Assembly (NCBI RefSeq): GCF_026421305.1
Contig: NZ_JAPJBQ010000010.1
Location: 33,314 to 97,313, forward strand
Source of the DNA: Dyella silvae
GTDB taxonomy: Bacteria; Pseudomonadota; Gammaproteobacteria; Xanthomonadales; Rhodanobacteraceae
DNA: 64,000 bases
Direction of reading: 5' to 3'
Part shown: positions 51,971 through 61,624 of the stretch, piece after piece
Layout of the letters: each line of letters opens with the position of its first letter
Position numbering within the stretch: position 1 is the stretch's first letter
Translations under genes and position numbers: made by a program
Notes under the pieces: generated by a model
Databases searched by the model: none
Told to the model about the DNA's origin: nothing
The model's input: the letters and a program-made list of their open reading frames with translations, nothing else

Positions 51971-53953
51971 TTACCGCGATTCGCTCGCGGGAGTTTGGGG
52001 CTGCACGGGCGTACTGTCGTCCTGCCGGCGCTGCAGCTTGCCGTGTTTGAACAGCGTCGAGGCCACCTGATAGTAGGCCGTCGTATCGTCAACCTGACGC
52101 TGGTCGACTGGCGTGTTGGGCACGGCGTCGCCGTTGTCGTAGTCGGGGCGCACCTGTTCCAGCTTTTGCTGGGGCTCGAGCACGGTGAGCACGTCACCCT
52201 GCAGATAGCCGAGTTTCTCGTAGGTGGCGGGGAAGGCGCGCTCGCGGCCGGGTTCAAGCTGAAAGATGTCCGCGCCGAAGAAACGGCTGCGGTAGCTGAA
52301 GTTCAGCATGCCAAGCATTGTGGGAATGATGTCCACCTGTGACATCAAACGAGAAACGCGTTGTGGCGCGACATGCGCGGGCGAGTAGATCCACAGCGGA
52401 ATGTGATAACGATTGACCGGCACGCTGGTGCGTCCCGCGCTAGACGCGCAGTGGTCAGCCGTGATCACAAACACCGTGTTGTCGAAGTACGGCCGGGTTC
52501 GTGCGCGCTTGAGGAAGTCGGCGATCGACCAGTCGGTGTACGCCACGGCGGCTTCGCGCGTGCCGTCCTGTTGCGTCACGCGGTTGGCTGGCACCGTGAA
52601 GGGGCGATGATTGGATGTGGTCATGACGTGCAGGAAAAACGGCTTGCCCTGCGCGTTCGCCTGATCCATCTGTTTCAGCGCCAACGTATACAGATCCTCG
52701 TCGGCCACGCCCCACACATTTTCATGATGAATGGTCTCGCCCTTGGCGATATCGCTGCGATCTACCGCGCGATAGCCGTTATGCGAGAAGAAGTAATTCA
52801 TGTTGTCGAAATAACCGTAACCGCCGTACACGAAGTCCGACTGATAGCCCCGGTCATTGAAGACGTTGGCCACCGAGAACAGGTTCTCGTTGTTGTGCGC
52901 CTTCACGATGGAGTCGCCCGGGGTGGGCGGCACCGACAGCGACAGCGCTTCCAGTCCACGCACCGTGCGGGTGCCGTTGGCGTAGAGGTTGTCGAAGAAC
53001 ATGCTCTGGCTGATCAGCGCATCGAGATTGGGCGTGATGCCTCGCGTATCGCCGAACGCTTCGAGGAAGTCGGCCGAGAAACTTTCGACGCTGATCAGTA
53101 CGACGTTGAGATGCTTCTCCGGCCCGGCGTGGCGGATCTCGCGGGTGAGATCCGACGGATCGTCGCTGATAAACGTGGCTTCCGGTGTCTTGACCAGCTC
53201 GCGCACACGCTTGAACGCTTCGTCCTGGGGCAGGGTGCGATAGAAGCGCGCATAGTCCAGATGGCTGCTGCGGAAGGCGGCAAAAAACTCGTACACGCCG
53301 TTGCCGGACAACTCATTGACATAGGCGTTATCGGTACGGTCTTTGTGCGTGCCCTTAAGCGCAAACGCCGTGACCACCGTGATCAACAGCCAGACCAGCG
53401 CCACTTTGCCGCGCTGCATGAAGTGGGTGCCGCCATCGCGGGCCTGCAAACCACGACGCGTCAGCCACACGATCACCAGCGTAGCCAGCGACAACAGGCT
53501 GATCCAGGTGCCCAGCGGATACGACTCGCGGATATTGCCGATCACCTCGGTGGTGTAGACCAGATAGTCCACCGCGATGAAATTGAAGCGCGTGCCGAAC
53601 TCGCCCCAGAACACCAGCTCCGAAGCGCCGATGAACATCAGCGTGAACAAAAGCACTGCGCCGCCGCCGTACAGCAGCCACTGGCCCGTGCGCGACACGT
53701 AGATGCGTTGTGGTACCAGCCACAGATAGAGCACCAGCGGCCATGCCAGATAGACAAAGGCGACCAGGTCATACGCCATGCCCACGCCGAACGCATAGGC
53801 CCAGTACAGCGGGTTGAGCGGCACGCCGCTGCCCGCCATAACCAACAGGGCGACGCGCGTAAGCGCGCCAATCACCACATAGCAGATGGCCAGCCACAAC
53901 AGCGGACGAAACCGCTGGCGTAGCAGCGAGGGCAGGTTAGGCGCAGTGGACAC
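51971..53953 (-). CDS. LTA synthase / phosphoglycerol transferase family sulfatase-fold protein
   Basis: A 660-residue inner-membrane protein: about five N-terminal helices (to ~residue 200), then a periplasmic alkaline-phosphatase-fold domain. Visible metal-site and nucleophile regions are VVLISVESFSADF, the threonine in ANGTRTVRGLEALS, FVITADHCAS and NRYHIPLWIYSP. Gram-negative relatives transfer phosphoglycerol (OpgB) or phosphoethanolamine-type groups to periplasmic glycans. The acceptor here is unknown. GTG at 53953 with GGAG six bases upstream is preferred to the longer ATG form from 53992. Confidence 0.82.
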   Translation of the reverse strand: MSTAPNLPSLLRQRFRPLLWLAICYVVIGALTRVALLVMAGSGVPLNPLYWAYAFGVGMAYDLVAFVYLAWPLVLYLWLVPQRIYVSRTGQWLLYGGGAVLLFTLMFIGASELVFWGEFGTRFNFIAVDYLVYTTEVIGNIRESYPLGTWISLLSLATLVIVWLTRRGLQARDGGTHFMQRGKVALVWLLITVVTAFALKGTHKDRTDNAYVNELSGNGVYEFFAAFRSSHLDYARFYRTLPQDEAFKRVRELVKTPEATFISDDPSDLTREIRHAGPEKHLNVVLISVESFSADFLEAFGDTRGITPNLDALISQSMFFDNLYANGTRTVRGLEALSLSVPPTPGDSIVKAHNNENLFSVANVFNDRGYQSDFVYGGYGYFDNMNYFFSHNGYRAVDRSDIAKGETIHHENVWGVADEDLYTLALKQMDQANAQGKPFFLHVMTTSNHRPFTVPANRVTQQDGTREAAVAYTDWSIADFLKRARTRPYFDNTVFVITADHCASSAGRTSVPVNRYHIPLWIYSPAHVAPQRVSRLMSQVDIIPTMLGMLNFSYRSRFFGADIFQLEPGRERAFPATYEKLGYLQGDVLTVLEPQQKLEQVRPDYDNGDAVPNTPVDQRQVDDTTAYYQVASTLFKHGKLQRRQDDSTPVQPQTPASESR

Positions 53954-54093
53954 GTTGGACTCCGGGGTGAACGTAATGCCCCGTTTGACCAAACGGCGAC
54001 AAGCAGCCCGCCTTTATACACGTCCTGGGATTCGCCTGGAAATCAGCCAAATACCTGCCAAGGCCATCTTCCGCTGACGTGGTCCGGTGTCGT

Positions 54094-55338
54094 TCAGCGG
54101 TTGTCAGTGGAAGCCATGGATTGCTTCAGCGCCGCAATGGCGGCCACGCGTGCGGCGGTCATGGCGTCGCCGATGGCAGGTCCCTTGAGTCCCTCCGCGA
54201 CAAACGGCTCCGAACGCACCGCTGCCGCGGCATCGCGCGCGTGGCGCAGATAGTCGGCCTGCGGGTAGGCATCGTTCTCGTGGTCGAGGCGGCCGCGTTT
54301 GTCTGCTTCGCAGGCAGCGAGGAACAAATCCAGCCGCTCCGGACGACGCAGTGCATCCAGCGACGACAACACACGCAAGACGGTGGCCGGCTTCAATTCG
54401 AATGCGCGATGTGCACTGAGATGTTCGCGGCAGACGTGCTCGGCCAGCACCGCATGTTCGGTGGGCACTTTCAGGCGGGCGGTCAGGCGTTGCAGCGGTG
54501 GTACGCCCGCATGCTCATGCCCCACATGACGAGGCAATTCACCTGTGGGCGTAAGCGCCTTGCCGAGATCATGGGTCAGCGCACAGAAGCCCACCACATC
54601 ATTGCCAGGCGCGATGCGCGCCGCCATGTCCAGCACCATCTCTACGTGCACGCCGGTATCGATCTCCGGATGAAACTCCGCGCGTTGCGGCACGCCATAC
54701 AGTGCATCGACTTCGGGAAACAGCACAGCAAGTGCACCCGATTCACGCAGCACGCGCAGGAAAGCCGATGGCTGCGCCTCGCCGAGCGCTTTGCGTGTTT
54801 CCTGCCACACCCGTTCGGGCACAAGATGATCCACCTCGCCCTCGCGCACCATCTGCTGCATCAGCGCCATGGTTTCGGGAGCGACGGTGAAACCCAGCGG
54901 TGCGAAGCGTGCGGCGAAGCGTGCGACGCGCAACAGGCGAACGGGGTCTTCGACAAAGGCCGGCGAGACATGACGCAGCAGACGCTGCTCAAGGTCGCGC
55001 GCGCCATGGAAGGGATCGACCAGATGGCCGTCTTCGCCTTCGGCCATCGCATTGATGGTGAGGTCGCGCCGGGCGAGGTCGTCTTCCAGCGTCACGGAAG
55101 GATCGGCGTGGAAGGCAAAGCCGTGATAGCCACGGCCAGTTTTGCGCTCGGTACGCGCGAGCGCGTATTCCTCGCCGGTTTGCGGGTGCAGGAAGACCGG
55201 GAAGTCCTTGCCTACGGGGCGGTAGCCCTGTGCGAGCAAGTCGTCCGGATGTGCGCCGACGACGACGTGATCGCGGTCAGCGACGGGCCTTCCCAGCAGT
55301 TTGTCGCGGACGGCGCCGCCGACGAGATAGATGCGCAT
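54094..55338 (-). CDS. cca: Multifunctional CCA tRNA nucleotidyltransferase
   Basis: A 414-residue enzyme that adds or repairs the tRNA 3' CCA end. The nucleotidyltransferase motif [28 protein letters not shown] contains the metal-binding aspartates 21 and 23. [15 protein letters not shown] and [16 protein letters not shown] follow. A C-terminal HD domain ([14 protein letters not shown], with HVGHEHAG) supplies the phosphatase/phosphodiesterase activities of the gammaproteobacterial type. ATG 55338 is chosen; upstream sequence belongs to the palindromes at the edge of repeat copy C. Confidence 0.95.
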   Translation of the reverse strand: MRIYLVGGAVRDKLLGRPVADRDHVVVGAHPDDLLAQGYRPVGKDFPVFLHPQTGEEYALARTERKTGRGYHGFAFHADPSVTLEDDLARRDLTINAMAEGEDGHLVDPFHGARDLEQRLLRHVSPAFVEDPVRLLRVARFAARFAPLGFTVAPETMALMQQMVREGEVDHLVPERVWQETRKALGEAQPSAFLRVLRESGALAVLFPEVDALYGVPQRAEFHPEIDTGVHVEMVLDMAARIAPGNDVVGFCALTHDLGKALTPTGELPRHVGHEHAGVPPLQRLTARLKVPTEHAVLAEHVCREHLSAHRAFELKPATVLRVLSSLDALRRPERLDLFLAACEADKRGRLDHENDAYPQADYLRHARDAAAAVRSEPFVAEGLKGPAIGDAMTAARVAAIAALKQSMASTDNR

Positions 55339-55416
55339 GGGGGGATTTTGACATGGGGGCGGCTGGTGGTTCTTTTGGGTGGTTGTCGGGGCTGGCTGGC
55401 GCGTGGCGCTTTTGGC

Positions 55417-56337
55417 TCCCTCTCCCCTCCGGGGAGAGGGTTGGGGTGAGGGGCGGGTGCTCGCGACATGGTTGATTCCCCTCACCGTCATCCCTGCGAA
55501 GGCAGGAAGCGCTTCACAACAGCCGAAGGCTGGTCATCCAGTGCCTTTGCTCTTTCGCCGTAACTTAGCGATACCGCCCCCTGGCTCGCCTGCGGCGGGC
55601 TTCCGCTGTCCTGCCGGACAGCGGGTCACTTCTCTTTGCGTGGCCAAAGTGAAGTAACCAAGAGAAAGGCCACCCCGATGGCGCGCCTTCCGGGCGAAGC
55701 CCGGAAGGTTCGCGGGCGGGTTACGGGGTTTTTCGACAGGACATCCCTGTCCTGTCGAAAAACTGGCCGGCATCCGTGCCGGCCACCCTTCGGGCTGATC
55801 CTCCACCCGCCCGCCGCGCCATAGGGGCCCGGAGGTCAAGGGCGGAGAGCCAAAGCCAAGAGCAAAAGCCAAGAGCAAACAGCAAAGAGCAAACAGCAAA
55901 GAGCAAACAGCAAAGAGCAAACAGCAAAGAGCAAACAGCAAAGAGCGATGTGCAGCTTTGCTGCGCGAGCCTTTGCGCTCTTGATCTGAGGGGCCCCTGT
56001 GCGGCGGTGAGGGTTGGACGATCAGGCCCCGTAGGGGTGCCTGGCATGGATGCCAGGCACTTTTCGTCAGGGCAGGAAGCCCTGTCGAAAAGCCCGGCCG
56101 ACCCTCACGGACTTGCCGGGCTATCAGCCCGGCAAGCGCCAAGCGGGGTGCCTTTTCTCTTGGTTACTTCTCTTTGGGCAAGCAAAGAGAAGTGACCCGG
56201 CGATCGGCAGATCGTCGGAAGCCCGCCGCAGGCGAGCAAGCTGGCGGAAACGTCACACCAGAGCAAAAGCGAGAAATAGAAACGTTACCGCGAGCACCCG
56301 CCCCTCACCCCAACCCTCTCCCCGGAGGGGAGAGGGG
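55417..56337. repeat. Large nested-palindrome repeat, copy C
   Basis: The third copy of the element at 3701 and 27073, in the same orientation. Both outer CCCTCTCCCC palindromes with the GGGGTGAGGGGCGGGTGCTCGCG flank are present in inverted orientation (55417-55468 and 56289-56337). The left GTCATCCC unit is present, the right one is missing. Arms run about 55582-55830 and 55988-56240. The right-arm stem reads GTGCCTGGCAT/ATGCCAGGCAC where copies A and B have GGATCGGCAT/ATGCCGATCC. No gene is supported inside. Confidence 0.88.
55871..55946. repeat. 14-bp tandem repeat in the centre of repeat copy C
   Basis: Five perfect copies of AAGAGCAAACAGCA plus a six-base remainder. It occupies the variable centre of the element, where copies A and B have unrelated or shorter AGCC-rich runs, and may vary in copy number between strains. 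Confidence 0.95.
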
Positions 56338-56424
56338 GCTAAGAGCCGGGATGCCGCACCGTTAGCTGGCCTTCGAAAACGCGAAGATCAAAGTGCTCAC
56401 GCACAGCGCCACCATCCAGCCACC

Positions 56425-57384
56425 TCAAAACGACCTCTTCCTCGCCAGCGTCATCCGCCGCTGCCGCGACGACTGCTTCAACAACACCGGCAACCAGGCA
56501 GAAAACGGCTGCGGCACAATGCCCAGTGCGGCATAACCATCGACCTTGCCCACCGAATCGGTGCGCAGCGAGCGGAAGTTGTCCAAGGAGAACGGCTTGC
56601 CAGGCAACAGTTCCGCAACCTGCGCCTGCAACCGGCCGAGACTGTCGGGCAACGCGACGATCGGCGTGCGCACACCCATGACGTCGCGGATCTGGTGCAC
56701 GATGTCGCCCAGCGTAAGCACTTCCGGACCATAGAGCTCGAAGCTCTGATCGACACCGAGCTTGTCGTCGGCCACGCAGCGCGCGATGGCCTCTGCCACG
56801 TCGCCCGCCCACGTTGGCGCCATGCGTGAAGGTGCGCGTGCGAGGGGAAGCACGGGCATCTGGCGCAGCAAGGTGGCAAACCGATCCACCAGACCACCAC
56901 CTTCGCCAAACATCACACTCGGCTCGTAGATGGTCCAGTCGATCGTCGCGTTGCGCACGTGCGATTCGGCTTCGCCCTTGGTCTTGAGGTACTGCGACAG
57001 GCCTTGCCCAGCCTTGAGCGCACTCATGTGATGCAGGCGAGGCACGCCGGCAGCGTGGCAGGCAGCAATCACACGCTGCGTCAGTTCGACATGCGCGTGG
57101 TGAAATGTCTGCTCGCCGAAGGCGTTGAGAATGCCGACCAGATTGATCACCGCGTCGGCGCCCTCGAAATGCCGGCGCAGGGCGTTGCCGTCGTAGACGT
57201 CTACGCTGCGCACACGCACGGATGGCAGCACGCTCATCTCGCGTTTGCGTTCGCGGTTGCGCGACAGCAACAGGATACGGTGGCCATCGGCTGCCAGTCG
57301 TGGCAGCAGGTGTGAGCCGACGAAACCGGTGCCACCCAGTACCACCAGTTGCTGTGCCTTACGAATCAAAGGTGATCTCCCCAT
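56425..57384 (-). CDS. NDUFA9-like NAD(P)-binding protein
   Basis: A 319-residue atypical SDR / NAD-dependent epimerase-fold protein. The Rossmann motif VVLGGTGFVGSHLLPRLAADGHRI sits near the N-terminus, followed by DAVINLVGIL and the degenerate active-site region YLKTKGEAESHVR. It resembles the complex I NDUFA9-like family, which in bacteria is not a known complex I subunit and may act in quinone or lipid metabolism. Its ATG overlaps the slt stop by one base (TGATG), so it is translationally coupled to the transglycosylase gene. Confidence 0.8.
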   Translation of the reverse strand: MGRSPLIRKAQQLVVLGGTGFVGSHLLPRLAADGHRILLLSRNRERKREMSVLPSVRVRSVDVYDGNALRRHFEGADAVINLVGILNAFGEQTFHHAHVELTQRVIAACHAAGVPRLHHMSALKAGQGLSQYLKTKGEAESHVRNATIDWTIYEPSVMFGEGGGLVDRFATLLRQMPVLPLARAPSRMAPTWAGDVAEAIARCVADDKLGVDQSFELYGPEVLTLGDIVHQIRDVMGVRTPIVALPDSLGRLQAQVAELLPGKPFSLDNFRSLRTDSVGKVDGYAALGIVPQPFSAWLPVLLKQSSRQRRMTLARKRSF

Positions 57385-59459
57385 CAGTGCGCGCTGCCGT
57401 TGCCGGACGTGGTTGCCGGCGGCGCCATGCTGCTGGCCGGTGCCGCCGAGGCGGCTCCGGCCGGCGCCGGGACGGCGGGACAGGCCACCAGCTTACGCTC
57501 ACTGCGGCTGTCGGGCAGTCGGTAGGCGTCACCGATGGGTGTCATCCGCTGCGAAAGCGTCGTCGCGTTGCCGTGCTGGCGCCAGTCATAGATCACCGCG
57601 AACGACATCACGCGCGCCACGTACTCGCGGGTTTCCTTGTACGGGATGGTGGCGACAAACAGGTCCGGTGGCAGCGAGCCGCGCGCTTCGAGCCATTGGT
57701 CGACCTTGCCGGGACCGGCGTTGTAGGCAGCGCTGGCCAGCCAGATGGAGCCGCTGAAGCGGGAGGCCATCTGCGCGAGATAGCGCGTGCCGAGAATGAT
57801 GTTGGTGACCGGGTCATACAGGGTGTCGCCGCCGCCCCAGTTGAGGCCGTTGCGCTTGGCGACGAGCGCGGCGGTGGAGGGCAGCAACTGCATCAGGCCT
57901 CGTGCGTCGGCACCGGAGCGGGCATCGCTCATCCAGGCGCTTTCCGCGCGAAGAATGGCGTATGCCCACGACGGATCGATACCGGCCTCCTGCGCCTGCG
58001 GCACCACGCCGTCCTGGCTGGCGAGCGGGAAGCGCTGCTCGTAGTAGCGCAGCGCGTCGCCGGTGTTGAAGGTGAAAATCGCGCGGTCATACCAGCCACG
58101 GCGATAGGCGAGGCTCACAGCGAGTTTCTGTGTGTCGGGGTCGGCACCGTCCAGTGCCTGCGTCCACTCGCGGCGTGCCTGCTTGGGCATGTCCACGGCG
58201 TACAACTCGAAGGCACGCTGCAAGCCTTGATTGGCCAGCAGGGTACGTTCGCGTTGCGGATCGCTGTTGAGCGAAATCTGGCAGATGCCGTAGGGGGCGT
58301 TGATGCGATCGGCCGCCAGGAAGCCGAAGAATGTGGGCTCCTGCGCCAGCGAGCTCAGCACGCGTTGCGCGTCGTCTTTACGGCCAAGTTCGGTTTGTGC
58401 GCGGGCGCGGAACCAGCGCCATTCGCCATCCTGTTGTTGCGTCGGCGGCATGGCATCGATCGCAGCAAGCGCAGCCTTCCAGTCCTGCTGCGCCAGCGCT
58501 GCACGCACGCGCCATTCGCGGCTGACATCGGTCTGCACCGAAGCAGGCAGTGCGATAAGTCGGTCCAGCGCGCTTGCGTCATAGTCGGTCGCGTGGAACA
58601 GCGCGAGCGCGTACATCACGCGGTTGCGCTGATCCGGCGTAAAGGCGAATTGACTTTGCAGCTTCTGCCAGGCGTTGTCGGCGGTGACGGACTGTCGCCG
58701 CGCCAGGCGTTCCAGCGCCAGCATGGCGGCCTGACGATCACGCGGCGTGTCGTTCCACTGGTTCGCCGCCGCGACGGCGCCACTCGGGTCGCTCAATGCC
58801 ATGGCGATGCGTTTGGCCATCGGTGCCTGATCTGCGGGCAGCCAATCGGCGATGGCATTGATGGTGCCCGGCTGTACGGCATCTGCCGCGCGATCAATGC
58901 GGTCCCACACGCGTTGGGTGGTGAGCAGGCCTTGATCGTGTGCAGCGTTCAGCACCGGATCGCACGCACTGGGCAGCTTGGGCTTGACCCACAGCGCGCT
59001 GAGGTCACGGTCGAAATCGAGCGGCGTGCCCTTGCTCAGCTGGGCCTGCAATGCATTGCAGGTAAGGGCGTCGCCAAGGCCGGGCTGGTACATCGCGAGA
59101 AAATTGTCCCAGTCCTGCCGGCGCGCCAGTTCATTGAGAAAGTCGCGGCGCAGATCGCTGGCGGTCAACAGACCGGGATAACGCTTGAGGTAGTCCTCGA
59201 CCTGAGGGCGCGTCACCTGGCGGATGTCGTGCGTGAGGGAGGCAGCTTCCAGGTAGGGGTAAAGCGGGTAGCTCTCCAGTCCCTTGGACGAGGCGCGCCA
59301 GCCATCACCGCCCTGCTGAGCTGCCGCGTAGGCTTGCTTGAAGGCGCTGCGCTGAGCGTCGGTGGGCTCGGCCGCACTGGCGGCACCGGCCAGCAACAGG
59401 CCGGCCATCACGGTAAGCAAGCGTCGGGCGCATAGCCGCGGTGCTGCGCGTAGGGACAT
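57384..59459 (-). CDS. slt: Soluble lytic murein transglycosylase
   Basis: A 691-residue periplasmic enzyme that cleaves peptidoglycan glycan strands with anhydro-muramic ends. A signal peptide (AGAASA) is followed by a long alpha-superhelical ring domain and a C-terminal lysozyme-like domain. The catalytic glutamate lies in WAYAILRAESAWMSDARSGADARGLMQLLPSTA, with LASAAYNAGPGKVDQWL and the tyrosine in ETREYVARVM. A ~35-residue Ala/Pro-rich tail extends past the usual end. It is followed by the one-base-overlapping NDUFA9-like gene. Confidence 0.92.
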   Translation of the reverse strand: MSLRAAPRLCARRLLTVMAGLLLAGAASAAEPTDAQRSAFKQAYAAAQQGGDGWRASSKGLESYPLYPYLEAASLTHDIRQVTRPQVEDYLKRYPGLLTASDLRRDFLNELARRQDWDNFLAMYQPGLGDALTCNALQAQLSKGTPLDFDRDLSALWVKPKLPSACDPVLNAAHDQGLLTTQRVWDRIDRAADAVQPGTINAIADWLPADQAPMAKRIAMALSDPSGAVAAANQWNDTPRDRQAAMLALERLARRQSVTADNAWQKLQSQFAFTPDQRNRVMYALALFHATDYDASALDRLIALPASVQTDVSREWRVRAALAQQDWKAALAAIDAMPPTQQQDGEWRWFRARAQTELGRKDDAQRVLSSLAQEPTFFGFLAADRINAPYGICQISLNSDPQRERTLLANQGLQRAFELYAVDMPKQARREWTQALDGADPDTQKLAVSLAYRRGWYDRAIFTFNTGDALRYYEQRFPLASQDGVVPQAQEAGIDPSWAYAILRAESAWMSDARSGADARGLMQLLPSTAALVAKRNGLNWGGGDTLYDPVTNIILGTRYLAQMASRFSGSIWLASAAYNAGPGKVDQWLEARGSLPPDLFVATIPYKETREYVARVMSFAVIYDWRQHGNATTLSQRMTPIGDAYRLPDSRSERKLVACPAVPAPAGAASAAPASSMAPPATTSGNGSAH

Positions 59460-59668
59460 GACAACTCCTTTTTTTGCCTACTCCGGCGCAGGGTACTTCG
59501 CGGGGTTCCGCAGGGGGCGGCGCGCTGCGCGGGACGAAGCAGGATGGCCAACGCCCGCTGAGCGTGGCGTGAAACAGCATTCCAGGCCGAAGACGTACAT
59601 GGCGTGGCCGGGCCGGCTGTTAGAATCGGCGGCTCGCGGCGCCGCGTCCGGCGCATCTCAGGAAGTGC

Positions 59669-61288
59669 ATGTCGCCTACGTCCTCGCCGTCGTCCCGTGT
59701 AGTGCCGCTCGTGTGGCTGATCCTTGTCGCCGCCGCGGTATGGGGTGCGCTCTGGTGGTGGCAAATTGGCCGCCCGGTACCCTTGCCGGACGCGCCCACC
59801 GCGCGCATTGCCTGCGTGTCCTACGCGCCGTTCCGCAAGCCGGGCGAGACACCGCTCGATCCCAAGGCGTTCGTGAGCCCGGAGCGTATCGACGCGGATC
59901 TGCGCGCACTCTCGGAGCGCTTCGATTGCGTGCGCACCTACTCGCAGGGCGCGGGCCTTAATGCCGTGCCGGAGATCGCGCAGCGTTACGGCATGAAGGT
60001 GCTGATGGGTATCTGGCTGGGCCGCGATCAGGCGTTGAACGAACGCGAAGTACAGATGGGCATCGCGACGGCCAAAGCGCATCCGGATGTGTTGCGCGGC
60101 GTCATCGTGGGCAACGAGGTGTTGCTGCGCGGTGAGCAGTCGTCGAAGGCCCTGACTGCTTACATCACCCAAGTGCGCAATGCGATCCACGACACCCACG
60201 TGCCGGTGACCTATGCCGACGTATGGGAGTTCTGGCTGCGCTATCCGCAGATGGCGGACGCGGTGGACTACCTCACCATCCACATCCTGCCGTATTGGGA
60301 AGACGAGCCCGTGGCGCCTCAGGACGCGCTGCAGCATGTGGCAGAGGTCTACGCGCGCATGAAGACCCGCTTCCCCGGACGCGCCGTGATGATCGGTGAA
60401 ACGGGCTGGCCCAGCGAAGGACGGCCGCGCCGCCGCGCCAGTGCCAGCCTGGTGAACGAAGCGCGTTATATGCGCGACTTCCTTCGTTACGCCGGCAGCG
60501 TGGACATGCCGTACAACGTGATCGAAGCCTTCGACCAGCCCTGGAAACGCGCCCAGGAAGGCACAGTGGGCGGCTACTGGGGCATTTTCGACGTCAATGC
60601 GCGGCCCAAGTTCTCCATGCAGGGTCCGGTGGTAGAGGAGCCGCGCTGGGCACTTGGCTGGCTGGCGGGTCTGGCAGGCGCGGTCTTGTTCGTGCTGGCG
60701 GGCTGGTGGCGGCGGTACCTGCGCACCTTGACCGGCCGGTTTGCGCTGGCGATCGCCGGATTTGCCGCCGGCACCTCCATCGCGTGGCAGGGGCGGCGCA
60801 TGCTGTTCGACTGCCGCAACGAAGCGGAGTGGGTGTTCACAACCCTGCTTTGTCTTGCGGCGCTGGGTACGGCGGTTCTGCTGGGGCGCTGGATCGCAGC
60901 GCGGCTGGCCCAGGTGCCTGCCAATGCGGCACCGGGACGGGGTCTGCGTTTTGTCTGGCTGTTCGGGCTCAGCTTCTACGGTCTGCTGATGGTGTTCGAC
61001 GGCCGCTATCGTGACTTCCCGCTGGGGCTGTTCTGGCCGCCTGCAGTGGGCTATCTGCTGGCTGCGCTGCTGGAAACCGGGCGCAGCACGGTGGTGCCCT
61101 CGGTGGAGGAGCGCTTCATCGCGTGCTTGTTGCCGGTGCTGGCTGCTGTGGTGGTAGCGCAGGAGAGCGGGCTTAACCCGTCCACCTGGCTATGGCTGAG
61201 CGTGAATCTGGCCTTCGCCGGCGCGGTGCTGGTCGAGTGGCGCCGTGGACTCCGACTGCAGGCGTACCAGCCGCAGGCAGCCTACTAG
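59669..61288 (+). CDS. GH17 family beta-1,3-glucan-active protein fused to a membrane domain
   Basis: A 539-residue protein. After one N-terminal membrane helix, residues ~45-315 form a GH17 barrel: VSYAPFRKP, VRTYSQGAGLNAVPEIA, the acid/base region VIVGNEVLLRGE and the nucleophile region VMIGETGWPSEG. About seven membrane helices follow (~325-535). GH17 enzymes hydrolyse or rearrange beta-1,3-glucans. The soluble domain probably faces the periplasm and may act on periplasmic glucans or exopolysaccharide. Its last 99 bases overlap the opposite-strand gene at 61190. Confidence 0.82.
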   Translation: MSPTSSPSSRVVPLVWLILVAAAVWGALWWWQIGRPVPLPDAPTARIACVSYAPFRKPGETPLDPKAFVSPERIDADLRALSERFDCVRTYSQGAGLNAVPEIAQRYGMKVLMGIWLGRDQALNEREVQMGIATAKAHPDVLRGVIVGNEVLLRGEQSSKALTAYITQVRNAIHDTHVPVTYADVWEFWLRYPQMADAVDYLTIHILPYWEDEPVAPQDALQHVAEVYARMKTRFPGRAVMIGETGWPSEGRPRRRASASLVNEARYMRDFLRYAGSVDMPYNVIEAFDQPWKRAQEGTVGGYWGIFDVNARPKFSMQGPVVEEPRWALGWLAGLAGAVLFVLAGWWRRYLRTLTGRFALAIAGFAAGTSIAWQGRRMLFDCRNEAEWVFTTLLCLAALGTAVLLGRWIAARLAQVPANAAPGRGLRFVWLFGLSFYGLLMVFDGRYRDFPLGLFWPPAVGYLLAALLETGRSTVVPSVEERFIACLLPVLAAVVVAQESGLNPSTWLWLSVNLAFAGAVLVEWRRGLRLQAYQPQAAY

Positions 61289-61624
61289 CAGCGCGAACGC
61301 GCCCGGGGCAAAGCAGTACAGCAGCAGCGCCACCAGGCCGGTGGCGGCGGCGAGCCATGCGAAGAAGGTATTTTTGCGGATCAGTGCCAGCGCTGCGGCA
61401 GCGAGCGCGAGCCAGCCGTAGATGCCCATCTGGTAACCGAAAATGCCGGCCAGAATGAAGCCTTCCACGGTCAGGTGCCGGATCTTGCAGGCCAGCGCCT
61501 GGCCGGCTTCGCACGTATGCGCCATATCGGCCGATTCCACCAGGCCGTAACGCAGCACGCCGGCGCCCACGCCGATGGCAATCAACAGCAACCAGGGCGT
61601 GGCAAGGCTCAGAACTCGTTTCAT
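61190..61624 (-). CDS. Hypothetical four-helix membrane protein
   Basis: A 144-residue protein with about four membrane helices (PWLLLIAIGVGAGVL, LTVEGFILAGIFGYQMGIYGWLALAAAALALI, AWLAAATGLVALLLYCF). Two cysteines in HTCEAGQALACKIRH lie in a loop. I do not recognise a family. Its ATG overlaps the upstream phosphatase-like gene stop as ATGA, indicating coupling. The last ~32 residues lie in the antisense of the GH17 gene and look unconserved. Confidence 0.65.
   Translation of the reverse strand: MKRVLSLATPWLLLIAIGVGAGVLRYGLVESADMAHTCEAGQALACKIRHLTVEGFILAGIFGYQMGIYGWLALAAAALALIRKNTFFAWLAAATGLVALLLYCFAPGAFALLVGCLRLVRLQSESTAPLDQHRAGEGQIHAQP

Noticed and set aside
55871..55946. Possible CRISPR array
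   Set aside because: The units are 14 bp, contiguous and without spacers, so this is a simple tandem repeat.
57222..59435. 737-residue plus-strand frame opposite slt
   Set aside because: The slt gene on the other strand has a signal peptide and catalytic motifs, and this frame has none.
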